DNA of 64,000 nt from Anisodus tanguticus (lineage: Eukaryota; Streptophyta; Magnoliopsida; Solanales; Solanaceae), in assembly GCA_034509755.1 (NCBI GenBank), contig CM067549.1, positions 48,137,052-48,201,051 on the forward strand. The letters are read 5' to 3'. The notes beneath the pieces were generated by a model that was not told the origin of the DNA, did not search any database, and saw only the letters and a list, made by a program, of their open reading frames with translations. Position numbers and translations under genes: made by a program. Below, piece by piece: positions 23,046-35,529 of this stretch; positions within the stretch are counted from its first letter, which is position 1; the number at the start of each line of letters is the position of its first letter.

Positions 23046-23267
23046 GTAATTTATCTTTATGCCGTTTTCCCACTATGCTCCTTAGATTCTGTTAGGGCAT
23101 TTTATGTTCTGTTGTTGTAGCAAACTAGCATACATAGAATGTACTATTTGACTATAAAAACCTACTTCAATTTCTTTATGGTTCCGGTTAAAGTAGTTGC
23201 CGTGGTGACGAAAATTGCAATTAACATGTAGTATTTGATTGTTGACCTTTATATGGTGGCTTTGCAG
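23046..23267 (+). other. Possible intron in the FLD 3' UTR
   Basis: Consensus-like donor AAG|GTAATTT at 23046 and acceptor TTTGCAG at 23267 lie shortly after the stop codon. This rests on splice-site appearance only. Confidence 0.3.
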
Positions 23268-24093
23268 GTGTTAGGGATTTGGAAACTATAATGCTTAACA
23301 GGCAATCTAGGATGTGATTGTCAGATTAGCTTGACACCTTTCGCTTTGCTTATTCGTCATCTTCAAGCCCTATACATATTTTGACAACTTGAAGGACCAA
23401 GCCAAGAAAAAGCTCTCTTGCTTCTCCATCTTATAATCTGCAGTCTGTAGTTGTTCTATCTTTGTGTACTTGTTATACTGCTGGGTAAGTTACTTGAGGC
23501 ATCCTGTTGGGATTTCAATCCCTTGTATATACTGCAATTTCTAAGAGTTCACTAACCTTTGCAGTTTTAGTTGCCAATTTCTTGGTGCAGTTCTACATTA
23601 TCCCTAAGAAGGGAACTTTTTTTTTTAATATCTAGAAAGCAGTAAATATTTACTGAAGCCTTGAGAATTATTCACTTTTTTCGGAATAACGTCACTTTAT
23701 TTCAAAATTAGTGTTAGGTTGTAAATTTTCCAAATCTAACTTGGACTTGGATTTCAAGTTTCAAAAAGTGCGCCAAACCTGTTTTCCAACTCCATCTTCA
23801 TAAATTCTAAATAAAGCCTCTCTTCTCTCCTTTGCAAAAAGTATAATTGAACATAACTCCATTCTTCATAAATTTCAAATAAAGTGAAAGATATTTGAAA
23901 TCTAGGGCCAAACGCCTACTTAGTGTTCTAAAATGTAAGTGCAGAGAGTAGTTAGCTATTGAATCAGCCAAGATAATGGCTGTCTTACAGGTATGCCTTG
24001 TGCTTTGTCAACAAGTCAAGGTACTGACTTTGTTGTTGCATAAGTTTCTACTTGTGATATCTCGAATTATTTATAAGGTGTTTAAACAATATT
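23268..24093. other. FLD 3' flank and AT-rich spacer
   Basis: Probably includes the end of the FLD 3' UTR (TTGTAT-type polyadenylation context around 23460-23560). No further gene is seen. Confidence 0.4.
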
Positions 24094-24190
24094 TCTGAGC
24101 CGAGGGTCTGTCATAAGATCTGTGTAAACTCTACTCTCACTCAACCCCGCTTGTGGAATTACACTGGATATGTTGTTGTTATTGTTGTGT
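24094..24190 (+). mobile_element. RTE/TS 3'-end fragment
   Basis: Diverged copy of the shared 3' end: GCCGAGGGTCT, AACTCTACTCTCACTCAACC, then ACACTGGATATG and a TTG-type tail. Confidence 0.7.
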
Positions 24191-24775
24191 TTAGATAATA
24201 TTTGGTAGAAGTCAAAAGAAAGGTTTAGTAGTTGAGGTGGAAATTGAAATAGAGTACTTGAAAGCTAAAAGTCATGTTTAGACACAAATTTCACTTTGAA
24301 TTTTTTTTGAAGTTTCATGAGTGTCATTATTTCATTGAAATATTTTTCAAATCAGTTTTTCAACTTCAAATTCTCTCCACTTAAAATAATGGATTATTAG
24401 GGGGGGGGGGGGGATGGGGTAAAAAAGTATGTCCTACAAACTATATAGTTTATCCTTGGGATTACCCATTCCCTCCTCTGTAATTTTCTTTTAATATATG
24501 ATATTGTTATTATTTTCACTTAGGTGCTTTACCTATAATTTAAATTATGTCATATTTATTCTAAATTGTAATTTAAGGTACATTTATAGTTTAACCAGAC
24601 TAATCTTGTTATGTATTATTATCAAAATCTGACGCTAATGTTTTATGACTAGCAAAAGCTCCCCATTAACATAACTTTTTATCTGCCTTTTTTCTTTCAA
24701 AACCATTTTCTAGAAAATGTCCATGTCCAGATGGATATTTTGAAGTGAAACACAAAGACAATAGGGAAATAAAGA
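24191..24775. other. AT-rich spacer with a G homopolymer
   Basis: No gene seen. A run of about 14 G lies near 24399-24412. Confidence 0.45.
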
Positions 24776-24960
24776 CCGCCAAAGGATGTGGTGCAGTGGA
24801 TGAGACTGTTTCTCTCTTAACTAGAGGTCTCGGAATCGAACCCGGGTATAATCTTTGGTTAGGGAGAGCTTCATCTGAATGGGTCCTACACGACGCAAAT
24901 CCGAATATCGGGCTTCAATGCGGGTATCGAGCACCAGGTGGAAAACAAAACAAAAAAAAA
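24776..24960 (+). mobile_element. tRNA-derived SINE with polymerase III boxes
   Basis: A box-A-like GGTGCAGTGGATGAGAC (about 24790) and box B GAATCGAACCCG (24833-24844) are followed by a tRNA-unrelated body (CGACGCAAATCCGAATATCG) and an A-rich tail (24943-24960). The target duplication is not clear. Confidence 0.8.
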
Positions 24961-25543
24961 GTGAATAGAGGCTACAACAAATAGCTCCAAGTTTCGTATA
25001 TGTGATTTAAAATTATTCGAGAGTATGATTGAATGGACTGTCTCTCTTTACTTCTTTTTGAGTTTTGGAGTTCTTTATGTTGAAAATAATAATATGTAAT
25101 TTAGAGAGTGTACCATTTGAATGAGAATAATCGTTTTTATCACGTTTCGTATTCTTTTTTTTTTTGTTTAAATTGATGATAATTGCATGTTCTTGATGGT
25201 CGGTCCAAGTGGAAGTAGTTTCGAGGTAGCCTATTTACAGACCGACAATTTTTTGTTTAACATTTTTCTTTTTGCATAGTAGCTAGTTAAGGTTACTCAC
25301 TTACTATTCCTTTCTCCCTTATTTTTTTGTTTGGGGGGGGGGGGGGGGATTTATAAGGTGGCCAAGGCGTTTTTCCTTTGAGTTACACGTTGCCCATAAG
25401 CAATATTGCACTGAGAGAAAAAAAAATCATAAATCACGTAGAAATTTAATATTAAATGAATATATGATTGAACTTGCATGCAAAATGACTGAAGTTCAAC
25501 TATATTGGTTTAAATTTCATGCAAAATGGCCGAAGTCCAATTA
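24961..25543. other. AT-rich spacer with a G homopolymer
   Basis: No gene seen. A run of G lies near 25335-25348. Two similar stretches containing TTCATGCAAAATGGCCGAAGT (one diverged) lie around 25475-25540. Confidence 0.4.
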
Positions 25544-25548
25544 GAAAT

Positions 25549-27464
25549 TGTTACACCTTGTAAGTTTTGCATTTTGTCGCGTCGTTATTGGATGCCGATG
25601 TCCTGGAAAGAGGTACTACCTTATGGAAGGATAATGAAGGTTTATAGTTTGTTTATAAAAGTACCGGAATGTTTGACGGCAGAGGTGACAGACCGTCAAA
25701 GTGCCAACCTAGACCGTCTAAATCTCTGCAGATTTAAGATTCTCAGGAGCCAGATTAACGGTTAGGATCGACGGACCGTCGATCATTTGACGGACCGTCA
25801 AAGTACAGCGGTGGAAAAAAATTGACGAGTTCTATACGGGTTGAACGATTTGTAAATTCATTTTACCTCCATAATCAGACCTAAAACATCCCATAAATCC
25901 TCTCTAAAGTTCCTAATCACTCCAAGGTCAATCCCAAAGTAAATTACGCAAGATTTATGTGATAATCCCCGCGGTAATCATAGAAATCATATTTCTCGTA
26001 TCGAAGTGATTTTGGAAACCCTAGGTGTGGGTTTGGGTTGCTGTTTTATGGGAGTTTGGATGTCTAAAGGTAAGATTTATACTCCTCTATCTATATTTGT
26101 GATTAATTGATGATTTGAAGAGAGTTGTGAAAGGATTTTCGTAATCGGAACTCCTAAACTTATGAAATCTTCATAGTATGAGTTGTTGGACTATTTTAAT
26201 GGAATTCTTGAGGTGTGATAGAGCGTAACTCTTAAAATAGCCTTGACTAATGATCATCGAGAATGGGATATCGATGATATGTGATAAGTCGACATGTGGT
26301 CCACATCCTTAGAGGATGTAGTATGTCTCACCTGCTACGAGTAATGGCTACTCGTGATGGACACATGGATACTTTGAAAGTATTGGTATACCCTGCTGAT
26401 ATACTTGTCTAAAGTATGATCAACGTGTGAGAGATAGAAGTCCTTAGACTTGAGGTCAATACGCGCCTTGTCTACAAAGTAATGTGCTTTGATCCCGTCC
26501 TAAGCTCAAATGCCTTATAGGTTGAGATACGACTTATTTTGGGTACATTACGATGTGGATTGAAGGTGGTAGTTGAGCCAAGATTAGGATTCATTCCTCG
26601 AATGTATATTCGAGAGAACACTCGGATTCTCAGTGATATTAGGTTGACTAAGTCGTTGGCCAACGCAATAGACATATTTAGAATATGTTTTAGTCGTCAA
26701 CTAATATAGATGAGATACAATGATTAAGTCATTTGGATAGACACTTGACAAATCCTAAGCTTGATCGGGTGTGTCGTGAATGAAAGGATTTTATCTTACC
26801 ACATAAAGGTTAAGTTTACTGGATTCGCGTAAATGTACTTCACATATTGAGTTCGTCTTCCGGCGCCGTCTAGGAGTTCCGTGTAGACCTTAATTTGATT
26901 AATGTCGATATGAGAAGGTCTGTAGGGTCACACTATATCGATTGTCCGTTTCAATCTAAGAATGTATTGAGAGAGTAATTAAATGTTCGATTTGGAATCG
27001 AGATATTTAAATGAATAATGATTATTTTAATTAAGTCAAAATTGGATTTTGGATTTAATTAAGAATGCACGAAAAATAATTGAGACAGTGCAGGAGCACG
27101 TCGAGCGCCGCAGCGCCCATACCCTAGGGCCGCGGTGCCTCTGCCTCAAATTTTGGGTCAGGCCCAAGGTCAAACCCTAATCCGATTTTGACCTATTTTT
27201 CAACTATAAATAGAGACATTCACCTCATCATTCATACACCAATTTTCAGAATATCATTCTAAGCCTTAGAGACTTAGAATCAAATACTCTCTCGAACCTC
27301 TGCCAGATTTCCTAGCTTTCCGAAAGAGAAATACATTGAATCTTGGAGCTTGCAATCGGAAGAGAAATTGCGTGTGCACCTCACAGTTGATAAAGATTCC
27401 AGATAATTCTAACTTGTAAGTATATGCTTTATGTTACAAGTTTAATTGTTGTATAACCATACCA
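25549..27464 (+). mobile_element. Tekay-like gypsy solo LTR
   Basis: Starts TGTTACACCTTG and ends ATAACCATACCA. The duplication GAAAT lies at 25544-25548 and 27465-27469. The first ~650 bp is homologous to the - strand of 44355-43700, sharing the GTTATTGGATRCCGATGT-type start, the palindromic GACGG boxes and TTGTGAAAGGATTTTCGTAATCG. No coding region. The 3' half is not obviously shared with that second copy. Confidence 0.72.
25766..25802 (+). repeat. Paired palindromic GACGGACCGTC boxes
   Basis: GATCGACGGACCGTCGATC (25766-25784) and TTTGACGGACCGTCAAA (25786-25802) are palindromes around a single central base. Related boxes lie at 44059-44075, 44077-44093 and 44146-44161. Confidence 0.85.
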
Positions 27465-27826
27465 GAAATGTTGTTGGGGTAGGTAAGAAACAAAACTTTT
27501 AAACTTCCGTTGTACCTTACTTATGTGTTTTGAACCCAACAAAAACCTTCACTTTTTATATACATATGTACCTCATTAGTGTACTCTTTTTTAAAGTCGT
27601 CTCTTTTTTTCTTAAACAAATTTTATGTGTTTATTCAATCTTATTTAAAAGCCATAGAATACGTGAAAATTGAATGATGTAGCATAAGATTAGGTTCATA
27701 ACCCAATTAAATAAGAGAGTATAATTTTCCATGTAAAATAATATAATGTTATTAGTATAAAAGACAAACTTGTCTTTATAAGCTTGTTGCATAATATTAG
27801 AAAAGATGGAGATTTATATAGGAATT

Positions 27827-28067
27827 GGGAAAAGACTCAAATATGTCATTGAAGTTAACGAAATGGCTCATATATTCACTCGTAAAATGAAGAGTTTAGA
27901 TAATTTCATGTGGCAAAATTTGATAGTAGTAGAGAGTTCTGTTAGTGAGTAATGACATATATGACCCAAAAATGGTGACAACGATGGCAATTTTAAAACT
28001 CAATTATTAATGAGTGGCATGAATGAGCATTTTCTAGTAGTTCAATGATATATTTAAGCTTTTTTTC
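27827..28067. mobile_element. MITE-like inverted-repeat element
   Basis: The left end GAAAAGACTCAAATATGTCAT and the complement of 28041-28067 match over about 27 bp with few differences. The body is non-coding. No target duplication was defined. Confidence 0.45.
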
Positions 28068-28224
28068 TTAAAAAAAATAAAAACTTGAAAGAAGAATGAG
28101 TACAAGGTTATTATGTAGTTTTCTATTAATTGAAAAGGTCAATAAAGAGTACAAGGGAATATTGTAGTTTTAAGATCAACTGTACGTAACTTTTGACAAC
28201 GATGATAGTTTTATAGTGTAAGAT

Positions 28225-28404
28225 CCTGTTTGAATAGACTTATTTTAAGTGCTTTTAAGTTAAAATAGGTTGAATAAAATAAAAATATTTTAAAGCATTT
28301 TTTTTGTGTTAAAATAATAAAAATAAGTCAAAAGCTATAAGCTAGAATTCATAACTTATGACTTTTGGCTTATAAGTCAAAAGTCATAAACCAATTCAAA
28401 CAGG
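28225..28404. mobile_element. MITE with CCTGTTTGAAT terminal repeats
   Basis: CCTGTTTGAAT at 28225-28235 and its complement at 28394-28404 flank a body rich in TTATAAGTCAAAAG-type inverted stretches. It resembles hAT-type MITEs common in plants. The target duplication was not found. Confidence 0.6.
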
Positions 28405-29750
28405 CTCGAAATAAAATTGTTCATTCACAGAGTTATATCTATTTCCTTTAACAAATATGATTATCCATTGGGTGGGTGGCATGATTACTTAGTGTTGCGC
28501 CTCCTCCTTGCAATTAAGATAATGACTTCGGGTATGACCAACTTCCATAATGTGACGTGTAGGTACAAGGCCATGCATGACTGACCGATGATAATTAACG
28601 ATTCCGATTTTATACATGCAAGTTGTAGCCTGCATTCTGAACTGAGGACGTGTTTTAAGTGTTGACATATGTTGGAGAACCAAAGATTAATTGTGACCGA
28701 GAAAATTGAAACAAAAATCTAGAAATTGAAAAGAAGATTTATTAAATTTTTAATGTCCTCATAAAAGAAAAAGAGAGAAGTTTTGTATTAATTTAAAATG
28801 TTTGAGAAATGGTATTCACAACTATTTTAACGTGGTAAAAAAAAATGAAATAGTGAGTTTTTTTTATAAATTATAAAAGTTAAAACTTTTTAACGTGCTA
28901 ACTCAAAAATTGAAATGGAAATTCGAAAGGAGATTTATTGCAGTCCTAATTAATTCCATCATGCAAAGAAATAAGAAAGTTCTTTTACTGATAAGAAAAG
29001 GCCAAATAATGAATACAAAGGAATAATAAAGTTTTTAAAAATAATTTAAACTTTTTGACAAAGATGATAGTTTCCTGGTAAGCAAAAAGCATATGTCAGT
29101 GAATTAAAAGTAATTATAACTTGAGACGTTGAAATAAGAACTTGAAAGAAGATTTATTTTATTTCTAGTGTCAATGTAGAAAGGAATTAATAAGTTTATT
29201 AATAAAAAGATCAAATAATGAAATATAAGGGAATAATAAATCTGCTAAGGATTTATTGTAATTGTAATTTTATCTAACATAAGATGCACTTAAGAATCTT
29301 GTAGAGCTTGTTATAAAATATACCTCTATTGTGTTGTACTAATTACTTTTGGTATTCTATGTATTAAACATATATTTAATAAGTTATATCTCTTTTTGTA
29401 TTCATATTAGTAAGAGATTGACGCACGAGCACAGGCCCAAAATAACAGATATTAAATATTAGAGTATAGTATAATTCTTTTCATTTAAAAATAAAACGAA
29501 TTATTTGCACGGTATATCTTTGAAGTTGCTTTAAAATTTGATTTCCGTCAACCCAGTGATCTAAATGTTTCTCCTTTTAAATGCCCTTGAAAAACTTTTA
29601 TATTAGAACTAAACTCGAAATGCTCACTTAAGATCAATTAAAAAGAAAAAAATATTATAATTTTGTCGGTAAGAATTATTGTATACGTATAAACTAAAAT
29701 TCAAAAGAAACTTTCATAAAATAATTCGTTAATAGGGCATGAAGGTATAT
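28405..29750. other. AT-rich spacer, no gene seen
   Basis: No conserved coding segment. A loosely repeated theme (AGAAGATTTATT... with AATAATAAA) recurs around 28725, 28935, 29150 and 29225, suggesting an old duplicated repeat. Confidence 0.35.
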
Positions 29751-29758
29751 GAGAAGCA

Positions 29759-32136
29759 AGGCCTCATTTGTTTTCATGGAGGTTTGAATCTGAATGGTTT
29801 CAGATCTTGGCAATTAAGTGTATTTATTTATATAAAGATCTAAGCACTTATTAGGTCTGAATATATCTTAATCATTATGATCTTTAAAAAAGTCTTACTA
29901 TTATTAAGAGGTAATTTTTGTATAAATTATTAAGGGTAGCCGTGGTGGGCATCGAGGGGACTGGTGATGGAATTGTAAAATTCAAGAGAAGGTGGAAGCA
30001 AAGAAAGTGGCGTATGCAAAATTGGTAGAAAACAAGAATGAGGTGAAGAAATGGACGAATAGGAAATTATATAAGATGGCGAGGAAGGAGGTCAAGCTAG
30101 CGGTTACGGTGGCGAGGACGACAGATTTTGAACGCATGTATGTGGAATTAAAGGAAAAGGCGGGGATAAAAAGTTGTACAGACTAGCCAAGGTGAGGGTG
30201 AGGAGGACCCGTGACTTGGATCATGTGAGGTGCATCAAGGACGAGGACGACAAAGTACTGGTGGAGGACGCACTTATTAGACGGAGGTGACAATCTTACT
30301 TCCACAACTATAGGGGTACCAAGCTGCTAAGCCACACTATGAAAGTTTGGAAAAGGGTCGTGGAGATGAGGGTGAGAAGAGACGTGTCTATTTCTGAGAA
30401 CCAATTTTGATTCATTCTGGGGCGTTCGACTACAGAAGTCATTCATCTTATTAGGAGGTTAGTGGAGCATTATAGGGAGATGAAGAGAGACCTACATATG
30501 ATTTTCATTGACCATGAGAAGGCATATGACAAAGTCCCTAGGGAGGTTTTATGGAGATATTTGGAGGTTAGATGTGTACATGTGGTGTACACTAGGGCGA
30601 TCAAGGATATGTATGATGAAACCAAGACTAAGGTACGGACAGTAGGAAGAGGCTCGGAGCACTTTTCAGTGATGATGGGGTTGCACCAGGGATCAACTCT
30701 AAGCCTATTCCTATTTGCTTTGGTGATGGATGGACTAACGCGATAAATTTAAGGGGAGGTGCCATGGTGTATGTTATTCGCAGATGACATAGTCCTGATT
30801 GATGAGACCCGCAGCGGAGTGAACGCTAAGCTGGAGGTTTGAAGACATACTATGGACTTTAAAGGGTTCATGCTGAGTAGGACCAAGACAGAATACTGAG
30901 AGTGCAAGTTCAGTAACGGGAGAGACCTTGAGACAAGCGTGGAGGTGAGGCTTGGTACTCAGGTCATTCCAAAAAAAGGAAGTTTCAAGTATCTCGGGTC
31001 TATTATCCAAGGGAATTGAGAGATTGATGATGATGTCACACATCGTATTGGTGTAGGGTGGATGAAATTGAGGCTTGCTTCTGGAGTATTGTGCGATAAA
31101 AAGGTGTCACAAAAACTTAAAGGCAAGTTCTATAGGGTGGTGGTTAGACCGACTATGTTGTATGGGCGGAGTGTTGGCCAGTCAAGACTTCGCACATCCA
31201 AAAGATGAAAGTTGCAAAGATGACGATGCTGAGATGGATGTATGGGCATACAAGGAGGGATATAATTAGAAATGATGATATCCGGGACAGAGTGGGAGTG
31301 GTCTCGGTGAAGGATAAGATGCGAAAAGCGAGGTTTTATATGGTTCGGGCATGTGTAGAGGAAAGACATGAATGCCCCAGTGCGGAGGTGTGAGAGATTG
31401 GCTATGTACGGGTTCATGAGAAGTAGATGTAGGCCGAAGAAGTATTGGGGAGAGGTGATTAGGTGGGATATGACGCAGGTGCAACTTACTGAGGACATGA
31501 CCTTAGATAGGGGATTGTGGAGGACATATATTAGGGTGGAAGGGTAGTAGGTAGTTGAACGTAGTCCTACTTACGCTTACATACTGGTAGTTGTAGTGGT
31601 ATTATTGTAGACCTGCTTAGCCTATCGTACTAGTAGGCGCAATATTATTTTATAGTCCCCTGTCGTTTGATTCCTGCTGTTGTTGTGTTCTTTCGTGTAC
31701 TTTGTTTATCTTATCTACATACGTTAGTTATTCCTTCTTTTTTTCAGAATGCAATCATGGTGTTTCCGCTTTTGTTACCATCATTGTCATACTGTTTTAA
31801 ATTTCTTGTCCGGGTCTGACCGTTTCTCTTGCTTTGCTTGTGTTTATGCTGTGTCTTGAGCCGAAGGTCTTTCGAAAACAGTCGATCTACCTATCAAGGT
31901 AGAGGTAAGGTCTGCGTACACTCTACCCTCCCTTGACCCCACGTTGTGGGATTTCACTGGGTATGTTGTTGTTGTGTATATTTATTATGTTTGAATAAAT
32001 CTATTTTGCACATTCAGATATTTAAAAACAAACAGTTCTTAATCATTTAATATTCAGATCTAAAAATAACATTTTAATCATTCAGATGTGTATTCGAATT
32101 CAAACGTCATAATCTTAATAAAAACAAATGAGGCCT
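29759..32136. mobile_element. MITE with AGGCCTCATTTGTTTT ends, split by an RTE LINE
   Basis: The terminal repeat AGGCCTCATTTGTTTT at 29759-29774 is mirrored at 32121-32136. The remaining arms (29775-29930 and 31985-32120) are imperfect inverted matches, for example GAATCTGAATGGTTTCAGATC against its complement. The LINE 29936-31978 sits in the middle. Confidence 0.7.
29936..31978 (+). mobile_element. RTE-clade LINE, 5'-truncated, degenerate
   Basis: Reverse transcriptase pieces in order: [12 protein letters not shown] (30006), [20 protein letters not shown] (about 30505), [21 protein letters not shown] and [12 protein letters not shown] (about 30675-30745), the active site FADDIVLID (30777-30803), then the C-terminal [20 protein letters not shown] (about 31428). 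Stops and frame changes break it. The 3' UTR runs to 31978 and ends in a TTG-repeat tail. This tail is shared with TS SINEs, which are thought to borrow the RTE machinery. Flanking GTATAAATTATTA and GTATATTTATTA may be a decayed target duplication. Confidence 0.88.
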
Positions 32137-32881
32137 AACGAACATATTCACAATGCTTCTCCCCTAGCGAACCTTCTTACTTTTTCCATTATACATGTGA
32201 TATCCGTTTTGAATATTTTATTATTTAGTTTGCACATAATAAAGTACTTTCTAATGGCAGCAATGTGTTTTAGTCCTTTTTTTTTTTAAAAAAAAATTTA
32301 TAATCTTTTTATAAGAAATTTTTATTTTTCCACATAAAATCTGAAAAAGTTATTTTCTTCTATTCACTTAATAAAACGTCAACATATTTCATTTCTTCGA
32401 CTCTAACTTGTGGTATAATCCAAATTATAATTCTTAATATTTTAACTTCTGTTATATAAATATTGCCTTCTTATTCTCATTTTGTAGCATAATGTGTAAT
32501 TGGTTAAATCTTGTAGTAACTAAAGTAAAAGGGAAATAGTGATCAATGAAACAGAAGTAAAAGGGAAATAGCTAATAAGTAGTCTTGATTTAATTATTTT
32601 GGAGTGACCAATGATATAAAACACATATTCCTTGCATTTCTGAGTACGTATGTGAAGTAATTTTTTTATTTTTTGTTATGCAAATACAATAGAATAATAG
32701 ATCAGCGATCATATACACTTGGAAGCAAAGAGTAAACCAGTTGAGTGTAGTGACGTCGAAAAGCTGCAAATGGACAAGTCAGTGCACAGGCGTGAAGTTA
32801 GAATTCAAATGGGGCTCACCTTCCCGAAGGGTCAGTAAAAGGGCGATTTGGTCATTTTGTTACAATTACAGGCATACTCCT
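32137..32881. other. AT-rich spacer, no gene seen
   Basis: No recognisable element. The last part is the flank of the SINE insertion. Confidence 0.4.
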
Positions 32882-32898
32882 CATGGGGCCATATTACT

Positions 32899-33367
32899 TA
32901 CTCCAAAAAGGTGGAATCTCCCACCTAGGACACCCCGGTCCGACATGTCTGTAAATGAGGTAAATCATGGTGACTCAATTGATTTCAAAGGTTAGACCAG
33001 TACCACGCTGCGCACAAGGGGCCCTCCTTTATTTCAAGAAGAAACCCCCACACTGCCGCTGACGGGATTCGATCCTTGATCCTTACTCCAAATATCCCCC
33101 TTGAAACCAATTGAGCTGCCCAAGCGGACAAAACTGTGGTAGGGTAAATTTTTTAAAGTGACTGATCCCACCGCATTACGGCCCCATACCCCAGAAAACC
33201 CGACCTCCGGCCTGGCCCTACGGATTAGTATACACCGCTTGGCCCTACGCGTATGAAGAGATTTTTTTTGGGAACACAATTCTACTCTCGCTGATCAGAG
33301 GACTCGAACACGGGACCTCAGACAACAATACCCTAATGTATTGGCCACTGGGCCAAACACTTTGGAT
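32899..33367 (-). mobile_element. Composite SINE insertion with 17-bp target duplication
   Basis: CATGGGGCCATATTACT (32882-32898) and CATGGGGCCACATTACT (33368-33384) flank the block. On the - strand one tRNA-like head lies at 33360-33300 (TTGGCCCAGTGGCC, then GTTCGAGTCC). A second lies at 33131-33060 (TGGGCAGCTCAATTGG, then GGATCGAATCC). Two heads inside one duplication suggest a dimeric or nested SINE. Confidence 0.75.
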
Positions 33368-33384
33368 CATGGGGCCACATTACT

Positions 33385-33928
33385 AAAGGTCGGATAAAAG
33401 GTGTGGTTTTCATTAACATTTCATATGCACACATCTTACCAGAAATGACCAAAACAGCCTCAAAATAAAATAAAAAACCCTAAGCAGCCATGTTGACGGG
33501 AAGCTCCTCAATTGTGGTTTATTAACGAGAGAGATTGTGGACATAGATTTTTTCGTTATGAGAAAATTATTTTCAAATGTATATTTTTCTTATTGTGCCA
33601 ATTCTTTTGTTATTCAGTATTATTAACTTAAACGCTTGGTTGCTATTATTTTATCTGAGAAATAATATTTATTTTGTTTTATAGGTAAGTCCATAATATT
33701 GATTGAAAAGGAAAAAAATATCATGATATTAGAAAAAGTAAAAGAGAAGCAAATGTTCTAAAGGAAAAAATAAGCATTTGAAAATTTAATTGAAAATACG
33801 ATGATGAGATTATCTATTGCTCAAAATTAACAGAAGAATTTAATTTTAAAGCAAAATTGGCGCATAAATGATTTTTCACCCTTAATCTTCTCACTTCTTG
33901 GGTGTTAGAGAAGACTAGTCGCATATTC
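33385..33928. other. AT-rich spacer, no gene seen
   Basis: Nothing recognisable before the TSD of the next solo LTR. Confidence 0.4.
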
Positions 33929-34068
33929 ATATTTGTTACGGTTCATTTTTACGCGGAGGCATAAAACTACTATGAATTTGGATGGTGCTTTAAGTCGGAT
34001 AATGATGAGACATGCATGTTGATTATTTTTATATTTTTCATACTTGCGTGGCTTTGTTTGTTGTACCC

Positions 34069-34345
34069 TCTTGGGTGACTTCTTTTGAGCGGGTGACACT
34101 TCTGACATCGTCTGGCTCTGTTTGACTTTGTTGTTTGAGTGAATGCCAGTGCTGACACCGTCGGGCTCTGTTGATTCTGTTGACTTGTTGGAGAGTGTTT
34201 GTTTGAGCGAGCGTCGCTTGTGACACCGTCTGGCTCTATTGAATTGCTTGACTTGAGCGGATGTCACTTGTGACACCGTCTGGCTATACCAACTATATTG
34301 ACTTGAGCGGATGCCACTTGCTATACCGTCTGACTTTGTTGATTT
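34069..34345. repeat. Minisatellite A, ~60-bp units
   Basis: About five diverged copies of a unit containing GAGCGGATGCCACTTGTGAC and ACCGTCTGGCTCT..TTGA. Confidence 0.8.
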
Positions 34346-34436
34346 TGTGGACTTACTGATGTACTGTTGTTGACTCTATGGTGTAACATTGTTGGAGCGG
34401 ATGCCACTTCCAACATTGCCTGGCTCGTGTGTGAAT

Positions 34437-34878
34437 GGCCCTCTCGGCATGTAGTTTGTATAAATGACCCTCTCGGTGGTGTTTGTATGAATGATCATCT
34501 CGATAATGTTTGTATGAATAGATTTCTCGGCATGCAATTTGTATGAATGGACCTCTCAACATGCAGTTTGTATGAATGACCCTCTCGGCATGCAGTTTGT
34601 ATGAATGACCCTCTCGACAATATTTGTACGAATGACCCTCTCAGTATGCAATTTGAATGAATGACTCTCTCGGCATGCAGTTTGTATGAATGGACCTCTC
34701 GGTATGTAATTTGTATAAATGGCCCTCTCGGCATACAGTTTGTATAAATGACCCTCTCGGCATGCAGTTTGTATGAATGACCCTCTCGATAGTGTTTATA
34801 TGAATGGCCCTCTCGACAATGTTTATATGAATGGCCCTCTCGACATGCAATTTGGATGAATGACTCTCTCGGCAGTTT
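34437..34878. repeat. Minisatellite B, 27-29-bp units, about 16 copies
   Basis: The unit is GACCCTCTCGGCATGCAGTT plus TGTATGAAT, with a second variant (ACAATGTTTATATGAAT). Short repetitive open frames here are only the translation of this array. Confidence 0.93.
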
Positions 34879-34990
34879 AAAGCTACTGCAAAATCTAAAA
34901 TAAACGTATTAGTAGAAAAATGCAACGTAGTAGTTGCAAAGTTTTGAAGATGGTCAACAAAATAATTTAAGCAACTGTTTCATTATCATT

Positions 34991-35396
34991 GGGTAGAGTT
35001 TCACTTTGGTGACTAGCGTCCCATTTTGTTGGTTAGCATTTTACCTTGGCGATTAGCATTCCATTTCATTGGGTAGCGTCTCACTTTAGTGACTAGTATT
35101 CCGTTTTACTGGGTAGTATTTCACTTTAGTGATTAGCGTTCCATTTTGTTGGGTAGCGGCTCACTTTAGTGACTAATATTCTGTTTTACCAGGTAGTATT
35201 TCACTTTAGCGATTAGCATTATATTTCATTGGATAGCATCTCACTTTAGTGACTAGCGTTCCCTTTTACCAAGTAGCATTTCACTTTAGCGATTAGCTTT
35301 CCATTTCGTTGGGTAACATCTCACTTTAGTGACTAGAGTTCCATTTTATCGGATGACGTTTCACTTTAGCGATTAGCATCCATTTAGTCAGTTAGC
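34991..35396. repeat. Minisatellite C, ~41-bp units, about 10 copies
   Basis: The unit is GGGTAGCGTCTCACTTTAGT plus GACTAGCGTTCCATTTTGTT. Alternating GACTAG and GATTAG versions give an ~82-bp higher-order period. Confidence 0.92.
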
Positions 35397-35406
35397 ATTT
35401 CATACA

Positions 35407-35529
35407 TGTCCATTTCTAAGGCAGACAAGCAGATATACATCCATTTCTAAGGTGGACGAGCAAGTATGTCCCTTTCTAAGGTGGACAAACTATTATATGT
35501 CCCTTTCTAAGGTGGACGAGAAAATATGT
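35407..35529. repeat. Minisatellite D, ~34-bp units, 4 copies
   Basis: The unit contains TGTCCCTTTCTAAGGTGGAC followed by GAGCAAGTA-type sequence. Confidence 0.88.

Noticed and set aside
25526..25765. 79-residue open frame on the + strand
   Set aside because: It spans the start of the gypsy LTR and has no similarity to a known protein.
34353..34925. Repetitive open frames (HSYKLHAER-type) and a CRISPR-like spacing of repeats
   Set aside because: They are translations of a 27-29-bp minisatellite. Units are directly adjacent with no unique spacers, and this is plant nuclear DNA.
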